Both the position numbers and the translations under genes were made by a program. Below, piece by piece: positions 5,874-12,247 of a stretch of DNA of 12,247 nt (its first letter is position 1; the number at the start of each line of letters is the position of its first letter). The DNA lies in contig CALAXO010000073.1 in NCBI GenBank assembly GCA_937894955.1, forward strand, positions 1 through 12,247. Direction: 5' to 3'. Origin of the DNA: an uncultured Clostridia bacterium. Lineage in GTDB: Bacteria; Bacillota; Clostridia; Christensenellales; CAG-138. The notes under the pieces are model-generated. The model had not been told where the DNA came from. It did no database searches and saw only the letters and a list, made by a program, of their open reading frames with translations.

Positions 5874-7025
5874 GTGGACAAAACAAAAACAACACAGCGC
5901 AGGGCACTGAACAAAAGAAAAGCTGCACAAAGAGTTTTTTCGTTGATGATTTCTGCGCTTGTTATCATTGGCATTGCTTTTGCCGCAGTGCTGATAATTA
6001 AGCGGATAAATACTGTTGCACGGAAAAAATCACTCCCGATTCGTCCGGAAACCGAATATGCATACACAGGCGACGGCTTCGTTTATATTGAAGGAAAGAC
6101 GTTAAATTTTTACAGTGTAAAAAACGAAGATAAAAATTATTCAATGTCCATAGAAACTGATAACGCCAAGCTTGTCGGAACGGATAAAATCAAGGTTATA
6201 TATAACTCCTCCTCGATTCAGATTATCGGCACAAGGTTCGACAACATGTTGAACGGCGAATTAAAAAAGATAGTTTGCGGAGATAAATACGTTGCTGTTT
6301 ACCTCAAAAACGAAGACGGAACGCACTCTTTGCGCGCTTTCAATTCGTCCGGAACGCAATGCTGGCAGCGTGATTTCAGCACGACTTGCATTACTGATTT
6401 CGGTTTTGAGAGTTCGGATTCTCCTGTTTTGTGGATGTCAGAGCTTTCAACAGTCGGAAATTCATTTTCAACGTCGATTTCGCTGTATGATTTAAGCCGT
6501 GAAAGCGTTATCGGTATCATTTCGGTTCAACAGCAGATTGTTAAAAATGTTTTCGTCACAAAAAAGAGCGTTTTTGCATTCTGTACCGACTATTTGATTC
6601 GTTTTGACAGGGCGGCGAACGCAGAGGCATACCGTGTTCTCTGCTATGGGTACGATTGCATTTCCGCTGATATGAGCGGCGGAAGAATGTATTTGCTTCT
6701 TGACAAAACTCCATTGGAGAATTCGTCTGACAGCAGTTCGGAAACAAAAGGGGTCGGGGAGTATAGGATTCTTTCGTTAAGTGAATCACGGCTTGCGGAG
6801 GAAGCGAGCTGCACGGTCGCCAAGTCGGAGAATGATGTTTATGCTTGCATGATGCGGGACAGATTCTTGCTTGTCAAAAATAATCAAATTGATTTTTACG
6901 GTATTAACGGAAAACTGCAAAAATCATATTTCTTTGATTCGCCTGTTGACAGTGCTGTAAAGCTTGATAATAAAAATATATTAACTGTAAGCGGCAGTGA
7001 GACTGCACTTTATAACATAAGGTAA
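5874..7025 (+). CDS. DUF5711-like protein with one N-terminal membrane anchor and a probable extracytoplasmic beta-propeller-like domain
   Basis: This 383-residue protein begins with a basic stretch (KTKTTQRRALNKRKAAQR) and then one hydrophobic segment at about residues 22-43. The rest looks soluble and outside the membrane by the positive-inside rule. The body is rich in short beta-like repeats of the kind seen in WD40/PQQ-type propellers, with phrases such as GDKYVAVYLKN, RAFNSSGTQCWQRDF and DRFLLVKNNQIDFYGINGKL. I recall this pattern from Clostridia proteins labelled DUF5711, often found next to CvpA genes as here. The start is GTG 5874, with TGGAGG ending 7 bases upstream. It lies 112 bases after the lipid kinase gene. 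No catalytic residues are evident. A role in envelope assembly or sensing is conceivable but unproven. Confidence 0.75.
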   Translation: MDKTKTTQRRALNKRKAAQRVFSLMISALVIIGIAFAAVLIIKRINTVARKKSLPIRPETEYAYTGDGFVYIEGKTLNFYSVKNEDKNYSMSIETDNAKLVGTDKIKVIYNSSSIQIIGTRFDNMLNGELKKIVCGDKYVAVYLKNEDGTHSLRAFNSSGTQCWQRDFSTTCITDFGFESSDSPVLWMSELSTVGNSFSTSISLYDLSRESVIGIISVQQQIVKNVFVTKKSVFAFCTDYLIRFDRAANAEAYRVLCYGYDCISADMSGGRMYLLLDKTPLENSSDSSSETKGVGEYRILSLSESRLAEEASCTVAKSENDVYACMMRDRFLLVKNNQIDFYGINGKLQKSYFFDSPVDSAVKLDNKNILTVSGSETALYNIR

Positions 7026-7027
7026 AA

Positions 7028-7057
7028 AATGCTTTATATTCATGTGGTTAAGGCATT
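7028..7057 (+). other. Intercistronic stem-loop just upstream of the cvpA-like gene's ribosome binding site
   Basis: AATGCTTTA (7028-7036) can pair with TAAGGCATT (7049-7057), giving 9 pairs including one G-U, with a 12-base loop. It begins 3 bases after the TAA of the DUF5711-like gene and ends 5 bases before GGAGG (7063-7067) of the next gene. It may separate expression of the two membrane proteins by limiting exonuclease decay or ribosome access. No T-run follows, so it is not a terminator. Confidence 0.35.
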
Positions 7058-7075
7058 ATATCGGAGGTATTATCG

Positions 7076-7780
7076 TTGAATATAATTGATTTTTTGATTA
7101 TCTTTATGATTGGGTTGTACTTCGTATCGGGCATGTACAAGGGCTTTGTATGGAGCGCATCAACTTTTGGGGTATCAATCGTGGCCTGTTTGCTGGCTTT
7201 TTTGCTCATGGGAACGGTTTCAAACTCGATAATTAAGAATGAAAAGCTCTATAATTCGATGTTGAGCTACACGGAAGGTTCGGAAGCTGTTTATGACGTT
7301 GAACTTGTTAAATCTGATATAAAGAGTTTATCAAATTCCGAAATCGATGAGGTCATGAGCAGAGCGAACCTTGCTTATCCGCTTAAAGAACGTGTTTACG
7401 AAAACATAATGACGGAGGCATTTAAGGCGGAGGGAATAACAACGCTCGGCGATTATTTCAACGAGAGCATTGTTCGCGTGATAATAAATATTGTTGCGTT
7501 TATTATCGTTTATTTATCCGTGCGTGTTTTATTCACATTTGTGATTTGTTGGCTGGATTACGCATTTATTTTCCCACAGCTTCGCAAAGTTGATTTTATT
7601 ATCGGCGGAGCGGTCGGGCTTGCACGGGCAATTGTCGGGATTTGTGTAATATTTATGCTGGTACCGCTCATTCTTACGGTGCTCCCGTTTGATACAATTG
7701 AAAAACTTGTTTCATCGAGTACGATTGCGTCATTCTTCTATCAGTCAAACATCCTCCTTAAACTGATTCCGGGTGTATAA
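7076..7780 (+). CDS. CvpA family membrane protein
   Basis: This 234-residue protein has four hydrophobic stretches, at roughly residues 3-20, 25-48, 128-155 and 172-202. The polar loop after the second is long (about 49-127). The pattern fits the CvpA family (colicin V production protein; YshB-like in Gram-positives): an opening N-I-I-D followed by a G-x-x-K-G turn (GMYKGFVW) and a glycine-rich fourth helix region (DFIIGGAVGLARAIVG). Proteobacterial CvpA is linked to envelope homeostasis; the molecular activity is not known. The start is TTG 7076, with GGAGG (7063-7067) 8 bases upstream; no nearby ATG fits better. The DUF5711-like gene lies 50 bases upstream and trmN6 begins 5 bases downstream, so the three are probably co-transcribed. 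Confidence 0.8.
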   Translation: MNIIDFLIIFMIGLYFVSGMYKGFVWSASTFGVSIVACLLAFLLMGTVSNSIIKNEKLYNSMLSYTEGSEAVYDVELVKSDIKSLSNSEIDEVMSRANLAYPLKERVYENIMTEAFKAEGITTLGDYFNESIVRVIINIVAFIIVYLSVRVLFTFVICWLDYAFIFPQLRKVDFIIGGAVGLARAIVGICVIFMLVPLILTVLPFDTIEKLVSSSTIASFFYQSNILLKLIPGV

Positions 7781-7785
7781 TCCGC

Positions 7786-8589
7786 ATGAGTTATATGCAG
7801 AATTCGGATTATATTTCGAACGAATATGACAGCTGTGCCGTCTGTTCTCAAAAAGAAGCTCTCTGTTCGGTTGAGCTTGCTCCGGGCGAGCGGGTTGATG
7901 ATTTGCAGATTAACGGGCTGAGTTTGATTCAGTCTGCGGAGGCGTTCCGTTTCGGCACGGATTCCGTTCTGCTTGCACATTTTGCGCATGTTAACGCGAG
8001 GGAATCCTGTGTCGATCTTGGTGCGGGCGCAGGTGCGCTGAGTTTTTTGCTTCACGGCAGGACGGGCTGCCGAATTCTTGGAATTGAAATCGACGCACGG
8101 CAAGCGGATCGTTTTTTGCGTTCCGTTCGTTTAAACGGTTTGGACGAAGCTGAAATTACTGCAGTTAATGCTGATTATATAGATTATTCAACAAAATCGA
8201 AAACAAAGTTTGATTGTGCAATTTGCAACCCGCCTTATCATCAGCATGATTGCGGCGCGATTCCCCAGAAAGGGGCTGCAACGCATGACATTGCCGCTCC
8301 AATAAAAGAAATTGCAAAAGCTGCTGCGAAACTTCTTAAATATGGCGGTAAATTTTTCATGTGTTTTCCTGCAAGGCGACTGTGCGATGCTTTTACTGCG
8401 CTTTCGTCCGCCGGGCTTGAGCCCAAACGGCTGCGTCTTGTTGCAGGCAAGCCGGAAGCCGCGCCTTATCTTGCGTTGATTGAAGCAAAAAGCGGGGCAA
8501 AAAGCGGCTTGATTATTGAAAACAATTTGATAATTTATGATGAAAACAGGGAATATTTACCCGAGGTGGCTGAGTTCTATGGAAAGTGA
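7786..8589 (+). CDS. trmN6: tRNA1(Val) adenine-37 N6-methyltransferase TrmN6-like
   Basis: This 267-residue Rossmann-fold methyltransferase should use S-adenosylmethionine to methylate the N6 of A37 in tRNA1-Val; it corresponds to Bacillus YabB. Visible motifs are RVDDLQINGLSLIQ at residues 36-49, FGTDSVLLAHF at 56-66, the SAM-binding DLGAGAGAL at 77-85, the acidic GIEIDA at 99-104 and the adenine-methylase NPPY at 149-152. The first 33 or so residues are an extension relative to YabB, which starts near the RVDD block. It contains three cysteines (C17, C20, C27). No clear ribosome binding site precedes ATG 7786, which lies 5 bases after the cvpA-like stop, so translation is probably coupled; ATG 7795 is an alternative. 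No other plausible start lies before the conserved block. It overlaps rsmI by 11 bases, matching the conserved trmN6-rsmI neighbourhood of Firmicutes. Confidence 0.88.
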   Translation: MSYMQNSDYISNEYDSCAVCSQKEALCSVELAPGERVDDLQINGLSLIQSAEAFRFGTDSVLLAHFAHVNARESCVDLGAGAGALSFLLHGRTGCRILGIEIDARQADRFLRSVRLNGLDEAEITAVNADYIDYSTKSKTKFDCAICNPPYHQHDCGAIPQKGAATHDIAAPIKEIAKAAAKLLKYGGKFFMCFPARRLCDAFTALSSAGLEPKRLRLVAGKPEAAPYLALIEAKSGAKSGLIIENNLIIYDENREYLPEVAEFYGK

Positions 8590-9424
8590 AAAATTATCCG
8601 CAAAACTTTATCTTTGCGCAACACCTATAGGTAATCTTGAGGATATAACGCTGCGTTGCCTGCGCATTTTGCGTGATGCGGCTGCGGTGTATTGTGAAGA
8701 CACGCGGAACACCCTCAAACTCATGAACCATTTTGAAATCAAAAAAACCCTCATAAGCTGCCACGAACACAATGAGGAGCAGCGTGCGAATGAAATTGCT
8801 GAACGTGTGCGCGGCGGTGAAGCGGTAGCTTTTGTCAGCGATGCCGGAATGCCGGGGGTCAGCGATCCCGGCAGCCGTCTTGTCAGGTTTTTTGTTGAAA
8901 ACAATCTTCCGTTTGAGGTGCTTCCGGGCGCAAATGCCGTTTTGACGGCGTGGGTAATGAGCGGGCTTCCGACAGAGTCGTTATATTTCTGCGGCTTTAT
9001 TCCCCGCAGCGGTGCCGAACGCTGCGAAGCCGTTGAAAGGATAAAGAACAGTGAAGCAACGGTTGTTCTTTATGAAAGCCCACATCGTGTTGTTGCAACT
9101 TTTGCTGATTTTTCTGAACTTTTCCCGAATCGTGAATGCGCATTGGTACGGGAAATCACAAAGAATTTTGAACAGGTTATACGCGGAACGGCAGCGGAGC
9201 TTGCCGCACGGTTTGCGGAAAGCGAACCCAAAGGGGAGTGCGTTATTGTAATTTCTCCTTGTGATAATAATATTGCAGTAGATAATACAAAACTGCGTGA
9301 AACTGTCGGTATTCTTCTGAATGCCGGAATCGGTGCAAAAAGCACGGCAAAAATCGCCTCAAGCATTTTGAACGTTCCGAAAAACGAGGCGTACAGGCTC
9401 GCTCTCGAATTATCGAATGAATAA
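8579..9424 (+). CDS. rsmI: 16S rRNA (cytidine-1402 2'-O)-methyltransferase RsmI
   Basis: RsmI adds the 2'-O-methyl group to C1402 of 16S rRNA in the ribosomal P site, using S-adenosylmethionine, and has the tetrapyrrole-methylase fold. The 281-residue product shows LYLCATPIGNLEDITLR at residues 10-26, CEDTRNT at 39-45, FVSDAGMPGVSDPGSRL at 85-101, the VLPGANA loop at 114-120, LYESPHR at 164-170 and ALVREITKNFE at 188-198. A short helical C-terminal domain ends the protein. I chose ATG 8579 because the conserved block begins soon after it and GAGGTGG lies about 9 bases upstream. The in-frame ATGs at 8537 and 8540 lack a ribosome binding site and would add 13-14 unconserved residues. Its start lies inside trmN6, so the pair is translationally coupled. 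It is the last gene of the rightward block and converges on the DUF1294 gene with only 25 bases between. Confidence 0.96.
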   Translation: MESEKLSAKLYLCATPIGNLEDITLRCLRILRDAAAVYCEDTRNTLKLMNHFEIKKTLISCHEHNEEQRANEIAERVRGGEAVAFVSDAGMPGVSDPGSRLVRFFVENNLPFEVLPGANAVLTAWVMSGLPTESLYFCGFIPRSGAERCEAVERIKNSEATVVLYESPHRVVATFADFSELFPNRECALVREITKNFEQVIRGTAAELAARFAESEPKGECVIVISPCDNNIAVDNTKLRETVGILLNAGIGAKSTAKIASSILNVPKNEAYRLALELSNE

Positions 9425-9449
9425 GCGTTCCCGTATGCGGTATTGAAAA

Positions 9450-9734
9450 TTAATACATAATACAAATAAAAAGCAGTGCCGCGATTTGAAGCACGAGGAA
9501 AAGCGGCATAAGAATCACAAATTTCATGTGCTTCGTTTTATGCCTGAATATACGCATACCGAGTACGGAACCGGCTGCACCGCCGAGGAACGCAATGATA
9601 AACAGCGTTTTTTCAGGGGTGCGCCATTTTTTATTGATTGCTCGTTTTTTATCGATTCCCATGGACGCAAAACCGATTATCGACATTATGACCATGTAAA
9701 TAACTATAGTTATCTTGTAATTAAAATTAGGCAT
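9450..9734 (-). CDS. DUF1294 family small membrane protein
   Basis: This 94-residue protein is mostly hydrophobic, with three to four membrane segments (about residues 8-25, 43-60 and 70-93). The hallmark of the DUF1294 family is clear: a GxDKxxA motif (MGIDKKRAI, residues 25-33), W-R-x-PE (KWRTPEKTL, 36-44), GG-x-G-x-x-x-G-M (GGAAGSVLGM, 51-60) and FRHKT (63-67). No biochemical function is established for the family. The frame is open further upstream to 9824, but ATG 9734 fits because the domain starts there, AAAGG lies about 11 bases before it, and addB ends at 9736. The gap to the addB stop is one base, so expression is almost certainly coupled to addB. Whether this reflects a link to recombination or just operon packing is unknown. 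Confidence 0.88.
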   Translation of the reverse strand: MPNFNYKITIVIYMVIMSIIGFASMGIDKKRAINKKWRTPEKTLFIIAFLGGAAGSVLGMRIFRHKTKHMKFVILMPLFLVLQIAALLFICIMY

Positions 9735-9735
9735 T

Positions 9736-12247
9736 TTAATTCTTTCCTTTGTTTTCTCTTCCAAAGAATTTATCGGCGTCAACCGCACGCGGTCGCCTGT
9801 AGCGGCAGCCGGCGGTTGTGTCAAAACAACAGATACTTATATACGGACAGTATTTACATGCTGTTTTCCCGTGATACTCCGTCGGACTGACCTCTATACG
9901 TCCGCGCATAATTGCACGAAGTGTTTTTCCTGCAATTTTTTTTGCAAATTCAAGGGTTTCCTCCATTTCATCTTCATCCGCAAGGCTGCCCTTAAACATG
10001 CCTTCCTTTTTTGAGTAACGTACACCGTACAGCACATCGGAGCTTCCCGGAAAAGCGGAATCCATTGCTTCGAGTATGTTTTCATCATTTAATGTCAGGC
10101 CGTTCATCCTGAAACTGCGTTGAATTTCAGTTTCCGCTTTGTCTTCGCTGATGCCCTCACTTGCCTGTGCATCGCCGATATGCAAATAATACATTCCTGC
10201 TGTGAAGAGCGGGTTATTGGTTTCTTTCTGCATTGCGTCCTGCATGGCGGAGGCATACAACGGCAATTGAATGCGCAGCCCGTTTGCAAGTTCAGTATAG
10301 TCAAATGTTTGACCATATGTTTTATAGTCAATTATGCGAATAAACTCTTCGTTTGACGGTGAAACGTATTTGTCAACGCGGTCGGCAATGCCCGTGATGC
10401 TGTAGGTCACGCCGTTTCCCGCTTGAATGCGCAGCGGCGGATAGGCATCGTTGTCGTGGCCGAAATTGACTTCACTTGCAAACGGTCGAAATTTGCCTGC
10501 GTTGATTTGTTTCACGACAGCAAGAGCGGCAGTTTCAACAAGGTCGGCAATGCGCTGAAATTCCGCCCGCATTCTGGCAGAATCAAGCAAAATTCCGTTA
10601 TTGTGTTCGATCATCATGGGCGGAAGAATCCGTTCAAGCTTTTCGTGGATATCCGCTGCGGAAATCGTTGAAAAATCGCAGTCGCTGTTTAAGTATTCCT
10701 TTATCAATTTATCAAACGCTTCGTGAATGAAGCTGCCGCGGTCATTCGCTTTTTCCGTTCGCTGCGGCCGATCCTTAAGACGCATTCCGAACTGTATCAG
10801 ATAACGGAACGGACATTGATTGAATGTTTCAAGCCGTGTTGCGGTGCCTGTCAGCTGCCTTCCGTAGAGCCGCATGGCCGTTTCACTTCCGAGCGCAGCG
10901 GGGGAATTATCATTGAAAAACATTTTATCGAGCACATCGAGACGCGAAAAATAGCTTTCACTGCCCGAAAAATGTGAGTACAGACAGTTCAAGCTTTCAC
11001 TGATTTCGCCGCTGTCAATCATGTTTCTTATGCCCGATGCAAGTTCGGCAAATGCCGCCGCATCCGTTTCTCCTGCATGGTTTAAAGAAGCGGTTGATGT
11101 TTGCTTTGCATTGGGAAAGATTCTGCGCAGGCGGCTGATCATCCCGGAAGGTGCGGCGGCGGTTGAACCGATTTCATTGCTGTACGAAAAGCGAAGCATG
11201 TCCGTTGCTTTTGATATTACCGAATATACACGTAAATTCTCAGATGCGTTCATGTTCTTTGTACTGTCCCAAACAGTAATACCGGCATTTTTCATACGCA
11301 GAAGGTCACTGTCGTTCAGTATTGCATTATCGGCTTTTGCTTTCGGAACAAGCCCCTCATTCATGCCGAGAATCAACATGAATTTACACTTTGAAACATG
11401 AATTTTATCCATATCACCGATGATTACCTGATCAAGCGTGGTCGGGATAATGCCGATTGAGTAGCTCATTAAACCTTCTTCAATGATTGAAAAAAACTTG
11501 TTTAAGCTTATCGTCTCGTCATCAAAAATTGCGAATAACTGGTTGAGCATTTCAACAATCGTATCATAAACCTGCCGATTTTCGACGGCGGAATCCAACT
11601 GTCCTGCTTCGGCAAGCTCTTCACAGTATTTCTGAAGTCTTTCTGCAATACCTAATTTTGTAAGATAATTAAAGAGTGCTTTGATTCGTGTGCGTGCATC
11701 TTTGCCCGATGAAAGCTCCTCTTTGAGTTCGACCAAAGGCTTAGCTGTGATTCTTCTCGATTTTTCAACGCTTTCATCAATTTCTACATTTAAGAATTCG
11801 CTCAGCGGTGCATCATCATAAAGCCTGCTCCCATTTAGTCCAAATTTCAGGATGTGATTTTCGAGTCTGTCGCATTCGTCATTCGACAGGGTTGTCAGCC
11901 CTGTTTTAAAAACGCGAATAAAATCTTCGCTGCGAAAATTTTTTTCTGCACAGCGGAGTGCAGCAAGCAGCAATTCGGAAATCGGATGGGATGAAATCTG
12001 ACGCTTTGAGTCCATAAAACAGGGGATTGAATATGCATCAAAAATGCGCCGTATTGTTGTTTTATATCCATCGGGATCGCCAAGCACAACTGCAATATCA
12101 CGAAAACGCATACCGGCTTTGACTGCGTTTCGAATCGCTTCCGCAGCGGCGCGAACTTCCTGTCGGCGGTCCGATGCGGAGTGAATTTCAATGAAATTCG
12201 CTGTTTCGTCGGAATACGATTCGCAAAAAGCTCGGTAAGGGAAAGCA
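9736..12247 (-). CDS. addB: ATP-dependent helicase/nuclease subunit B (AddB), 5' end beyond the window
   Basis: AddB with AddA forms the Gram-positive counterpart of RecBCD, resecting double-strand breaks and recognising Chi. About 836 residues are visible; the frame stays open to the right edge with EVRAAAEAIRNAVKAG before the first in-window Met (12111), as in AddB. Numbering from that Met, the iron-sulfur cysteines are C433 (FNQCPFRY) and C752, C755 and C761 (ACKYCPYISIC). The 319-residue distance between the first two closely matches B. subtilis C801-C1121. The RecB-type nuclease motif is complete: GSFIHEAFD near 459-467, GIADRVD at 574-580, IDYKT at 594-598 and GLRIQLPLY at 611-619. The missing N-terminal part, about 320 residues by comparison, would hold the helicase-like Walker A region. 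addA does not follow; a DUF1294 gene does, after one base. Confidence 0.96.
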   Translation of the reverse strand, partial: AFPYRAFCESYSDETANFIEIHSASDRRQEVRAAAEAIRNAVKAGMRFRDIAVVLGDPDGYKTTIRRIFDAYSIPCFMDSKRQISSHPISELLLAALRCAEKNFRSEDFIRVFKTGLTTLSNDECDRLENHILKFGLNGSRLYDDAPLSEFLNVEIDESVEKSRRITAKPLVELKEELSSGKDARTRIKALFNYLTKLGIAERLQKYCEELAEAGQLDSAVENRQVYDTIVEMLNQLFAIFDDETISLNKFFSIIEEGLMSYSIGIIPTTLDQVIIGDMDKIHVSKCKFMLILGMNEGLVPKAKADNAILNDSDLLRMKNAGITVWDSTKNMNASENLRVYSVISKATDMLRFSYSNEIGSTAAAPSGMISRLRRIFPNAKQTSTASLNHAGETDAAAFAELASGIRNMIDSGEISESLNCLYSHFSGSESYFSRLDVLDKMFFNDNSPAALGSETAMRLYGRQLTGTATRLETFNQCPFRYLIQFGMRLKDRPQRTEKANDRGSFIHEAFDKLIKEYLNSDCDFSTISAADIHEKLERILPPMMIEHNNGILLDSARMRAEFQRIADLVETAALAVVKQINAGKFRPFASEVNFGHDNDAYPPLRIQAGNGVTYSITGIADRVDKYVSPSNEEFIRIIDYKTYGQTFDYTELANGLRIQLPLYASAMQDAMQKETNNPLFTAGMYYLHIGDAQASEGISEDKAETEIQRSFRMNGLTLNDENILEAMDSAFPGSSDVLYGVRYSKKEGMFKGSLADEDEMEETLEFAKKIAGKTLRAIMRGRIEVSPTEYHGKTACKYCPYISICCFDTTAGCRYRRPRAVDADKFFGRENKGKN

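Noticed and set aside
9425..9456. Bidirectional terminator between rsmI and the DUF1294 gene
   Set aside because: Only a weak 5-bp A/T stem (GTATT/AATAC) is visible and there is no T-run; the 25-base gap offers nothing convincing.
11021..11401. 126-codon plus-strand frame opposite addB
   Set aside because: It is antisense to well-conserved AddB coding sequence and has no ribosome binding site.
1..12247. CRISPR arrays, tRNA or rRNA genes, insertion sequences, phage genes, toxin-antitoxin or defence systems
   Set aside because: I found no spaced direct repeats, cloverleaf sequences, transposase or integrase motifs, or defence-type proteins; almost all sequence is accounted for by housekeeping genes.

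Overview
The window looks like core chromosome from a Gram-positive, Clostridia-like bacterium. The evidence is AddB with its iron-sulfur cysteines instead of RecB/RecC, a DgkB/YegS-type lipid kinase, a Clostridia-type DUF5711-like protein beside a CvpA-family protein, a trmN6-rsmI pair as near the Bacillus origin, strong GGAGG ribosome binding sites, and GTG/TTG starts. This is inference from gene content; no rRNA or other taxonomic marker is present. I see no phage, transposon, CRISPR, tRNA or rRNA.

Layout. Positions 1-4267 form a leftward (minus-strand) gene block read in the order dnaN (sliding clamp), M32 carboxypeptidase, thpR (RNA cyclic phosphodiesterase) and tilS (tRNA-Ile lysidine synthase, cut by the left edge). 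Positions 4268-4882 are a 615-base region without a convincing gene. It holds two divergent sigma-A-type promoters, an operator-like palindrome, a cluster of near-consensus DnaA boxes and a 10-bp perfect dyad. Positions 4883-9424 form a rightward block: a diacylglycerol-kinase-family lipid kinase, a DUF5711-like membrane-anchored protein, a CvpA-like membrane protein, trmN6 and rsmI. Positions 9450-12247 hold a leftward pair, addB (cut by the right edge) followed after one base by a small DUF1294 membrane protein.

How the genes relate. Most are housekeeping functions: replication clamp, double-strand-break end processing, tRNA and 16S rRNA modification, RNA end processing, phospholipid turnover and peptide turnover. 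The divergence point upstream of dnaN, with its DnaA-box cluster, is the most interesting spot. It could be part of the replication origin, or a DnaA-responsive control region for dnaN. Neither dnaA nor recF, the usual neighbours of dnaN, is adjacent.

The other notable anomaly is tilS. Its reading frame has a good ribosome binding site but no ATG, GTG or TTG in the expected place; an ACG codon sits exactly where the start should be. I found no clear new multi-gene system in this window.
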